From Paraburkholderia caribensis (GTDB lineage: Bacteria > Pseudomonadota > Gammaproteobacteria > Burkholderiales > Burkholderiaceae): a stretch of DNA of 64,000 bases. How positions within the stretch are numbered: the first letter of the stretch is position 1; the number at the start of each line of letters is the position of its first letter. The notes under the pieces were generated by a model, which saw only the letters and a program-made list of their open reading frames with translations, was not told the origin of the DNA and did no database searches. Location of the stretch: positions 2,852,001 through 2,916,000 of the forward strand of contig NZ_CP026101.1 of the NCBI RefSeq assembly GCF_002902945.1, given 5' to 3'. A program made the position numbers and the translations under genes. Positions 1 to 6,778 of the stretch are shown one piece after another.

Positions 1-1463
1 GTCAGCAGCACCTTGATCTTCGGTTGCAGGCGCCGCGCCTCGCGCGCAAGCATCACGCCGTTCATGTTGCCCGGCATGATGAGGTCGGTGAACAGCAGGT
101 CGACCGTCGTGCCGTCCTGCAAAATCTCCATCGCCTCTTTGGTGTTCAGCACGACGCGCGTGCGATAGCCGATCTGTTCGAGCATCGCCTGTGCGACTTC
201 CGCCACTTCGACGCGGTCGTCAACGATCAGGATCATTTCGTTGCCCGCTTTCTCGATCGCCTTCGGCGCGGACGGCCGACGCTGCACATTGCCTTCCACA
301 GCCGGGAAATAAAGCCGCAACGTGGTGCCGACGCCCGGTTCCGAATACAGGTTCACTGCGCCGCCCGACTGCTTTGCGAAGCCATATACCATCGACAACC
401 CGAGACCCGTGCCCTTGCCTTCGTCCTTGGTCGTGAAAAACGGGTCCATCACCCTGTCGAGAATTTCAGGCGGGATGCCGCAACCGTTGTCGGAGATCGC
501 AATGCTCACATAGCGGCCGGTGCGCAGGTCGGCGAATCCGACCATCGCCTGATGCTCCAGCTCGACTGTCTCCGTGCGCACCGTCACGACGCCGTCGCGC
601 CGGCTGGCCAATGCGTCCCGCGCATTGAGCAATACGTTGAGCAAGGCGACTTCGAGCTGGGTCGGATCGACACGGCAATTACCGAGTCCGTCCTCATATT
701 CGGTCTTCAGCGAAACGTTCTCGCCAAGCGTGCGACGCGCGAGCTCGACCATGCTGTCCGCCAGCGTATTCAGATTGACTGGGCGCCCCACGAGCTTCTG
801 CTTGCGCGCGAACGCGAGCAGCTGCTGGGTCAGCGTCGTGGCCTTGGCGACGGCGCCGCGTATGCGATCGAGGCTTTGCTCCATCGCCGGGCCGTGCGCA
901 TTGCCTTCAATGCCCATTTGCAGCACATCCACATAACCCGCCATCACCTGCAGCAGATTGTTGAAATCGTGCGCAATGCCGCCCGTCAGTTGCCCGAGCG
1001 CCTCCATCTTCTGCGCCTGGTGCAGGGCGTCCTCTGCGTCGCGGCGTCGGCTCACGTCCAGCTGCGAGCCGAAGAAATACACCAGCTCGCCCTGCTCGTT
1101 AAAAACGGGCGAAATGAACAGTGCGTTCCAGAACGTCGAGCCGTCCTTGCGATAGTTGAGCACCTCCGTCGCAAACTCGCGGCGATCCGTGACGGCATCC
1201 CGCACCTCGTCGATGGTGGCGCGATCCGTCTCCGGTCCCTGCAGAAAGCGGCAGTTGGTGCCGATGATTTCCGTCAGCTCATAGCCTGTCATGCGCAGGA
1301 ACGCATGGTTCGCGAAGATCACGGGATTGTCGGGCAGGTTCGGATCGGTGACGACCATCGGCATGCGTGTCGTCGATACGGCGGCGAAGAAGATGTCGTC
1401 CCGATGGTCGCTGATCTGGTGCGCGCCGCTTCGAATGGTGGTGAGTGTACGGTTGGTATCCAT
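1..1463 (-). CDS. LOV-domain hybrid sensor histidine kinase with C-terminal receiver (partial, cut by window start)
   Basis: Predicted blue-light sensing kinase; 487 codons are visible and the 3' end lies outside the window. Residues about 20-138 form a PAS/LOV domain with the motif GTNCRFLQG, whose Cys71 is the residue that forms the flavin adduct in LOV proteins; Asn103, Asn113 and Gln134 match the usual FMN contacts. A HisKA phospho-acceptor segment follows (GGIAHDFNNLL, His165), then an HATPase domain with the G box GTGLGLSMVYG, then a receiver domain with an acidic patch (LIVDD) and the phospho-acceptor region LLFTDLIMPG. The chosen ATG gives MDTNRTLTTI. The gene stands alone, with 300 bp of non-coding DNA upstream. 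The output partner is not visible. Light sensing follows from the intact LOV residues but is not proven. Confidence 0.9.
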   Translation of the reverse strand, partial: MDTNRTLTTIRSGAHQISDHRDDIFFAAVSTTRMPMVVTDPNLPDNPVIFANHAFLRMTGYELTEIIGTNCRFLQGPETDRATIDEVRDAVTDRREFATEVLNYRKDGSTFWNALFISPVFNEQGELVYFFGSQLDVSRRRDAEDALHQAQKMEALGQLTGGIAHDFNNLLQVMAGYVDVLQMGIEGNAHGPAMEQSLDRIRGAVAKATTLTQQLLAFARKQKLVGRPVNLNTLADSMVELARRTLGENVSLKTEYEDGLGNCRVDPTQLEVALLNVLLNARDALASRRDGVVTVRTETVELEHQAMVGFADLRTGRYVSIAISDNGCGIPPEILDRVMDPFFTTKDEGKGTGLGLSMVYGFAKQSGGAVNLYSEPGVGTTLRLYFPAVEGNVQRRPSAPKAIEKAGNEMILIVDDRVEVAEVAQAMLEQIGYRTRVVLNTKEAMEILQDGTTVDLLFTDLIMPGNMNGVMLAREARRLQPKIKVLL

Positions 1464-1763
1464 GGCATTTGACGCAATTAGGCGCGACAGCCACGGTTGT
1501 TTCGCTCGACTCTTTACGTGGGCAGTCACACTCCGGTTTGAGAAACCGCATTGCTCTGCGCACAGCAACGCAATGCGGAATTACATTGCGTCCATTAATG
1601 CGAAATTCATGCCGACACCAGAATCCGGCAGTAATTTCATGAAAGTTCACGCACAGAAGGGAAGAGTTACCGCGCAAACGCGTTATACATCAATCGAAAT
1701 GTCGAATCAGCAATGCGGGATTTCGCAAAAGGAAAGGCCACTAGAAAAATTTTCAAACAATCT
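1464..1763. promoter_or_regulatory. non-coding region upstream of the LOV kinase gene
   Basis: No gene is supported in this 300-bp stretch between the lipocalin stop codon and the LOV kinase start. It is more AT-rich than its neighbours and must hold the kinase promoter. A 9-bp inverted repeat, CCGCATTGC at 1546-1554 and GCAATGCGG at 1570-1578, is a candidate regulator site or leader hairpin. No convincing -35/-10 pair could be assigned by eye. Confidence 0.4.
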
Positions 1764-2360
1764 TTACTGCTGCGTCCGGCGCAGCATCGACAGGTCATAG
1801 CCCATGGCGCGAACGCGTTCCAGCAGCGCGCGTTGCAGTTCGACAGCGGGCTTCGCTTCACGCGTGAGTATCCACAGATAGGTGCCGCCCGGTTCGCCGA
1901 CGATCGACCAGCTATAGTCGTCGGCGTGATCGAGCACCCAGTAGTCGCCGACATAGAACGGCCCGAAGAACGACACTTTCAGCTTGGCGTTGTCCGAATC
2001 AGGCACCACGCGCGCCTTGCCCCGCGCGACGCGCCGCGGTCCATCGGCACCGCCCTCGCGGCCCGTGTTGATCACGCTGATCAAGCCGTCGTCGCGCTTC
2101 GCGTAGTCCGCCGTGACGAAATCGCGGCCTCGCTCGAAACGATTGTCATAGCGCGCGAACTCGTACCAGCGCCCCGTATAGCGGTCCACGTCGACGCTCT
2201 TTGCCGGCTCGGGCACGCGCGCGACGCCTTTTTTCCTTCTGATGACGAGCGCGCACGCCACCAGCACACCCACCGCGACGACCACAGCGCCAGCGATGAC
2301 GGCGCGCGCATGAGAACCGTTGTGCCCGATCTCCTGGCTGATGTTCTGTTCGACACTCAT
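1764..2360 (-). CDS. lipocalin family protein (Blc-like) with N-terminal membrane segment
   Basis: A 198-residue protein. The second half is a bacterial lipocalin: the GRWYEFARYDNRFERG signature after about residue 60, then strand motifs such as VGDYWVLDHADDYSWSIVGE and a final LWILTRE. The family binds lipids or other hydrophobic ligands in the envelope. Residues about 18-37 are strongly hydrophobic and contain LVAC, which resembles a lipobox, but the following RRKKG is more typical of a membrane anchor, so lipoprotein versus anchored form is open. The start at 2360 is preferred over an upstream one because GGGAGG precedes it at good spacing. It seems to be a single-gene unit. Confidence 0.85.
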   Translation of the reverse strand: MSVEQNISQEIGHNGSHARAVIAGAVVVAVGVLVACALVIRRKKGVARVPEPAKSVDVDRYTGRWYEFARYDNRFERGRDFVTADYAKRDDGLISVINTGREGGADGPRRVARGKARVVPDSDNAKLKVSFFGPFYVGDYWVLDHADDYSWSIVGEPGGTYLWILTREAKPAVELQRALLERVRAMGYDLSMLRRTQQ

Positions 2361-2581
2361 CGGTATCAACCTCCCGGATATGAAGCTCCGACCCGGCGAC
2401 AAAGCCGTTTAGACCTTACGCGTCTGAAAAGTTTTCCAGCAAAGCGCAGCAGGGTGTCAGCGCATTGAATGCCTGAAGGCAACGCAACAACGCAGATTCG
2501 CAATAGCCGCTATGCTCTCTCTTCTGCATTTCCATTCTGCTGCACTCAACCTCTTATAGTTTCCTTCTCGCGGAGTCGATC

Positions 2582-3577
2582 ATGCAATACCGCAAATTCG
2601 GCCATACCGGTCTTACTGTCTCGCGTTTGTGTCTCGGTACGATGACTTTCGGCTTGCAAACCGAAGAAGACGTATCGCGTGGCATTCTCGACAAGGCGAC
2701 GGACGCCGGTGTGAATTTCATCGATACGGCCGATGTCTACCCGCTAGGCGGCGGCGAAAATCTTGCGGGACGCACCGAGGAAATCATCGGGCGCTGGCTC
2801 AAGGGCAAGCGCGACCGCTTCATTCTGGCGACCAAAGCGGTCGGCAAGGTCGGTCCGCATGCATGGAATCAGGGTGCATCGCGCAAGCATCTGCTCGACG
2901 CCATCGACGATTCGCTGCGCCGCCTGAACACCGATTACGTCGATCTGTACCAGTTGCATTCCGACGACCGCGACACCCCGCTCGACGAAACACTCGAAGC
3001 GCTCGATGTGATCGTGCGCTCGGGCAAGGCGCGCTATATCGGCGTGTCGAACTATCTGGCGTACCGGCTCGCGCGCATGCTCGGACGCTCCGACGTATTG
3101 CGCACTGCGCGCTTCGTGTCGGTACAGCCGCGCTACAACCTGCTGTTCCGGCAGATCGAACGCGAACTGCTGCCGCTCGCCGACGAAGAAGGCCTCGCCG
3201 TGATTCCGTACAACCCGCTCGCGGGCGGCCTGCTGACGGGCAAGCATCGACACGACGCGAAGCCCACGGAAGGGCGCTTCACGGCGACGGTCGGCAAAGC
3301 AGGCGAGATGTACTCGGAGCGCTACTGGCACGAGCGTGAATTCAAGACCATCGAAGCCCTGCGCGAGATCAACGCGAAAACCGGCGAACCGATGACGAAG
3401 ACGGCGATTGCATGGGTCCTCGCGAACCCTACCATCACGTCGGCCATCATCGGCGCGAGCCGCGTCGAACAGTTGAACGACTCGCTCGCCGCCGTGGATC
3501 TCGTGCTCGACCCCGAGATCAAGAAGCAGCTCGACGAGGCAACCGTCGAATACCGCTGGGGCGACGCACCGCGCTGA
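2582..3577 (+). CDS. aldo/keto reductase
   Basis: A 331-residue (alpha/beta)8-barrel NADPH-dependent oxidoreductase of the AKR superfamily, cytosolic. The catalytic tetrad is visible: Asp48, Tyr53 (IDTADVY), Lys85 (LATKAVG) and His126 (LYQLHSDD). The C-terminal cofactor-binding part reads TSAIIGASRVEQL. The closest general type is the group of potassium-channel-beta-like/YajO-like reductases that act on aldehydes and ketones; the substrate cannot be read from the sequence. It is convergent with the PEBP-like gene, the two stop codons being only about 15 bp apart and lying in a hairpin. Confidence 0.92.
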   Translation: MQYRKFGHTGLTVSRLCLGTMTFGLQTEEDVSRGILDKATDAGVNFIDTADVYPLGGGENLAGRTEEIIGRWLKGKRDRFILATKAVGKVGPHAWNQGASRKHLLDAIDDSLRRLNTDYVDLYQLHSDDRDTPLDETLEALDVIVRSGKARYIGVSNYLAYRLARMLGRSDVLRTARFVSVQPRYNLLFRQIERELLPLADEEGLAVIPYNPLAGGLLTGKHRHDAKPTEGRFTATVGKAGEMYSERYWHEREFKTIEALREINAKTGEPMTKTAIAWVLANPTITSAIIGASRVEQLNDSLAAVDLVLDPEIKKQLDEATVEYRWGDAPR

Positions 3578-3585
3578 GCGTGCGA

Positions 3586-3612
3586 TGCTGCGCTAGCGTC
3601 CGTAGCGCAGCA
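3586..3612. terminator. inverted repeat at the convergent AKR/PEBP junction
   Basis: Perfect 10-bp inverted repeat (TGCTGCGCTA / TAGCGCAGCA) with a 7-base loop. The stop codon of the leftward PEBP-like gene lies inside the left arm. There is no T-run, so it would at best be a weak or Rho-assisted bidirectional terminator. Confidence 0.4.
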
Positions 3613-4150
3613 CGGTGCTGCTCGCGGCCAGCACGTGATTCGTGACGGCTGCGAGAAAGGCGTCGTGATTGAGATTGGGTGGCAGCGCATCGGGAGCGAG
3701 ATCGAGCGCGTAGACCTGCAACACATAGTGATGCGGCACGTCGCCGATGGGCGGACAAGGTCCGTAGTAACCGGGCTGCCCCGTGCGATTGATGCCGCTC
3801 ACGCTGCCTGCGGGCGCTGGCGCGCCATGCGGCATCGCGTTCATCGAAGCGGGTATCCCGTACAGTACCCAATGAATGATGCCAATGCCTTTGGCGCCGT
3901 CGGGATCGAAGAGCGTCACCGCGAAGCTGCGCGTGCCCGATGGCGCGTTGCGCCATTGCACAGCGGGCGACTGGTTGCGGCCGCCGCAATTGTTCACACC
4001 GGCTGCGTGGCTCGAATCGATCGTACCGCCGTCGGGCGTGCCCGGCGACGTCACTTCGAAGGCCTCGGCCGCCACGGCGTGCGTGAAGCCTGAAGAGAGC
4101 GCCAACGTTAGCGCCATGGCTGCGAGCCGGGTGTTGGAGATAGTTTTCAT
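3593..4150 (-). CDS. YbhB/YbcL-type PEBP (Raf kinase inhibitor-like) protein, exported
   Basis: A 185-residue protein of the phosphatidylethanolamine-binding-protein fold. Residues 1-27 form a signal peptide ending near HAVAA, so the product should be periplasmic. PEBP motifs follow: NQSPAVQWRNAP, SFAVTLFDPD, the IHWVLYGIP strand and GYYGPCPPIGD...HHYVLQVYALD. The start is taken at MKTISNTR, with a GGAG about 9 bp upstream, rather than at an upstream in-frame codon. The function of bacterial members is poorly known. It ends the leftward run that begins with the glucan genes but is separated from ppgK by about 90 bp. Confidence 0.88.
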   Translation of the reverse strand: MKTISNTRLAAMALTLALSSGFTHAVAAEAFEVTSPGTPDGGTIDSSHAAGVNNCGGRNQSPAVQWRNAPSGTRSFAVTLFDPDGAKGIGIIHWVLYGIPASMNAMPHGAPAPAGSVSGINRTGQPGYYGPCPPIGDVPHHYVLQVYALDLAPDALPPNLNHDAFLAAVTNHVLAASSTVLRYGR

Positions 4151-4243
4151 TGAACGGCTCCGTCGAAGGGAATGCGCTCGCGCGTTCACGACCGCATCGG
4201 AGGAAACGAACGGCCATGCCCGTTTATTCCCCCGCCCGCTCTT

Positions 4244-5053
4244 TCAACGGAACACGCCCGACTTCTGGTTCGCTTCCGGCAACTGCCGCGTTTCCCGCAC
4301 CGACTTCGGATGCCAGAGCCGCGCACCGCCTTCGATGCCCGCCGCGTTCGACACGACGGCCGCATTCGACGGCAACTCGAACGTCAGGCGCTCGGCATTG
4401 CCGCCGCCGATCCACAGCTTGTCGTAGTTGACGAGCGAAGTCAGGATGGCGATCACCTTCTCCACACGCCGGTTCCAGCGCTTGCTGCCCACCTTCTCCC
4501 GCGCCGCATTGCCGATGTACTCGTCATACGTGCGGTCCTTGCTGACGGGATGATGCGCGAGTTCGAGATGCGGCATCAACTCGCCGTCGCGAAAGAGCGC
4601 GGTGCCAGCGCCCGTGCCGAGCGTCAACACGAATTCGATGCCATGCCCTTCGATCGCCGCGAAGCCTTGCATCTCGGCGTCGTTGATCATACGCACAGGC
4701 AGGCCGCCCAAGCGCGCCGCCAGTTGTTCCGCGAGCGCGAAGCCACGCCAGCTCGCGTCGCCGATATTCGGGGCCGTCAGCACGTGGTTGTCGCGCACGA
4801 CGCCCGGAAAGCCGATCGACATCAAGGTTGGATGCTGCGCATCGACGAGCGGCTGCACGAGCGTCACCAGCGTATCGACGAGTTGCGCGGGCGTGCATGG
4901 ATGCGGTGTCGCAACGCGCACGCGTTCGCTTTTCATGTCGCCGTCCGCGTCGATCACGGCCGCCTTCAGGCCCGTGCCGCCGACATCGATGGCGAGTATC
5001 CGCTCACCGTCGCTGGTGGCCTTGGGTCGCGTCTGTACTTTAGCTTTGGCCAA
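4244..5053 (-). CDS. ppgK: ROK-family sugar kinase, probable polyphosphate glucokinase
   Basis: A 269-residue kinase expected to phosphorylate glucose to glucose-6-phosphate. The N-terminal phosphate-binding loop is LAIDVGGTGLKAAVID, the catalytic Asp lies in RMINDAEMQGF, and the second phosphate motif is TLGTGAGTALF. After that, LAHHPVSKDRTYDEYIG followed by a KRWNRRVEKVI stretch resembles polyphosphate-dependent glucokinases more than ATP-glucokinases; the zinc-binding Cys cluster of many ROK proteins is absent. The start codon is TTG, supported by AAAGGGGGA just upstream; no in-frame ATG or GTG fits better. It lies 33 bp after zwf on the same strand, so its product would feed the G6P dehydrogenase directly. 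The phosphoryl donor is inferred. Confidence 0.82.
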   Translation of the reverse strand: MAKAKVQTRPKATSDGERILAIDVGGTGLKAAVIDADGDMKSERVRVATPHPCTPAQLVDTLVTLVQPLVDAQHPTLMSIGFPGVVRDNHVLTAPNIGDASWRGFALAEQLAARLGGLPVRMINDAEMQGFAAIEGHGIEFVLTLGTGAGTALFRDGELMPHLELAHHPVSKDRTYDEYIGNAAREKVGSKRWNRRVEKVIAILTSLVNYDKLWIGGGNAERLTFELPSNAAVVSNAAGIEGGARLWHPKSVRETRQLPEANQKSGVFR

Positions 5054-5086
5054 AGCGTCCCCCTTTCGTTTGTGGTTGTGACAGGA

Positions 5087-6673
5087 CTACTCTTTGCTTT
5101 GCAATGAACGCCACGCGCGGCCATCGCGCGCGAGCAGTTCATCCGCTTGCGCCGGCCCGCTGCTGCCCGCCGGATAGCCATACACGGGCAGCGGGCCGCC
5201 TTCGGGATGCAGCACGCGATCGACGGCGCACCAGCTCGACTCGATGCTGTCGGCGCGCTGGAACAGTGTCTCGTCGCCGAGCATGCAGTCGTAGAGCAGC
5301 GTTTCGTAGCCGACGTTCGCGCGTTCGTCGAAGAAGTCGTTGTAGTTGAACGCGGAGCGCACCGCGCCGATCTGCATCGCCGGTCCGGGCACCTTGACGT
5401 TGAAGTCGAAGCGCGTGCCATGCGCGGGATCGATGCGCAGCGTGAATACATTCGGCGTCAACGCTTCGACGGGTGTGTCGCGGAACATCAGAAACGGCAC
5501 GCGCTTCAACTGCACGGCAATCTCGGTGCGGCGTGCGGCCATGCGCTTGCCCGTACGCAGATAGAACGGCACGCCCGCCCAGCGCCAGTTGTCGATGAAC
5601 ACGCGCGCAGCCGCATAGGTTTCCGTCGTGCTGTCGCGCGCGACGTCGGGTTCGTCGCGATACGCAATACCCGCATCACCCTTTTCGTACTGGCCGAATA
5701 CGACGTCGTCGGGCTTTAGCGGCTCGATGGCGGCGAGGAGTTCGGCTTTCTTGTCGCGCACGGCTTCGGCATGGAACGAATTGGGCGGCTCCAGCGCGAC
5801 CATGGCAAGCAACTGGAACAGATGGTTCGGCAGCATGTCACGGAACGCGCCCGTCTGTTCGTAGAACTTGCCGCGCCCTTCGACGCCGAGCGTTTCCGCC
5901 GCCGTGATCTGCACGCTGTCGATGTACTCGCGCCGCCACACAGGCTCGAACATCGCATTCGCGAAGCGCACGGCAAGGATGCTCTGCACTGTGTCCTTGC
6001 CGAGAAAGTGATCGATGCGATAAACCTGCGATTCGTCTGCGTAACCGAGAATGTGAGCGTTGAGATCGCGTGCGGACGCGAGGTCCGTGCCGAACGGCTT
6101 TTCGATCACGAGACGCCGGAAGCTCCCCTTGTGCTGCGCGTCTTCTTTCAGCAAGCCATGTTTGCCGAGACGCTCGACGATCGGCCTGAAAAAGCGCGCG
6201 CCCACCGCGAGATAGAAGATCGCATTGCCGTGCGGCGTTTTCTCGATACGCTGCTTGAGCGCTTCGAACACATCGTCGGCTTCGAATTCGCCCGCCATGT
6301 ACTCCATGCGCGATGAAAGCCATTTCCAGGCTTTCTCGTCGACCTTGCCGGAATGCGCTTCGCTCGCCTTTTCCGCAGCGAACTGCTGCAGCGACTGGCC
6401 GAGATCGTCGAGCCACGCTTTCGTTTCGCGCTCGCCGTGATTGACCCCGATGATGCGCATGCCGTCGTCGAGCAGGCCATCGACGGTCAGGTTGTACAGC
6501 GACGGCGTCAACAAACGCCTGGTCAGATCGCCGCCCGCGCCGAAGATGACCAGCGTGCACGGCGGCGCGGGCCGCTTGCCTGCGGGACCCGCGGCGGCTG
6601 CATGCGGGCCTGCGCCGATCTTGCAGCTTGCTGACGAGGTAGTGGATGATGCGTCGTTTGCGTCATTGGACAT
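5087..6673 (-). CDS. zwf: glucose-6-phosphate 1-dehydrogenase
   Basis: A 528-residue cytosolic enzyme oxidising glucose-6-phosphate to 6-phosphogluconolactone with NAD(P). The dinucleotide-binding motif FGAGGDLTRRLLTPSLYNL is near residue 45, and the substrate site RIDHFLGKDTVQSI holds the invariant Asp-His pair. FRDMLPNHLFQLLAMVALEPP and VPFYLRTGKRM are also standard. The start at 6673 (MSNDANDASS) is preferred because GGAAAG precedes it; an upstream in-frame extension has no such site. The N-terminal 35 residues are low-complexity and not conserved in the family. zwf lies between the glucosidase gene and ppgK in a leftward run, fitting glucose oxidation after glucan breakdown. Confidence 0.95.
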   Translation of the reverse strand: MSNDANDASSTTSSASCKIGAGPHAAAAGPAGKRPAPPCTLVIFGAGGDLTRRLLTPSLYNLTVDGLLDDGMRIIGVNHGERETKAWLDDLGQSLQQFAAEKASEAHSGKVDEKAWKWLSSRMEYMAGEFEADDVFEALKQRIEKTPHGNAIFYLAVGARFFRPIVERLGKHGLLKEDAQHKGSFRRLVIEKPFGTDLASARDLNAHILGYADESQVYRIDHFLGKDTVQSILAVRFANAMFEPVWRREYIDSVQITAAETLGVEGRGKFYEQTGAFRDMLPNHLFQLLAMVALEPPNSFHAEAVRDKKAELLAAIEPLKPDDVVFGQYEKGDAGIAYRDEPDVARDSTTETYAAARVFIDNWRWAGVPFYLRTGKRMAARRTEIAVQLKRVPFLMFRDTPVEALTPNVFTLRIDPAHGTRFDFNVKVPGPAMQIGAVRSAFNYNDFFDERANVGYETLLYDCMLGDETLFQRADSIESSWCAVDRVLHPEGGPLPVYGYPAGSSGPAQADELLARDGRAWRSLQSKE

Positions 6674-6778
6674 GGCAGTCTTTCCATCAATGAGCCATAC
6701 GCGTGGCAATATCTGAAAGACCCGCCGTCATGCCGCACAGTTCAATCGAACTGCTGCACGAGCGGCGGGCAGCGCGGT

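Noticed and set aside
24..1472. 482-codon plus-strand frame opposite the LOV kinase
   Set aside because: It begins with TTG and has no domain; the minus strand encodes a full LOV-HisKA-HATPase-receiver protein.
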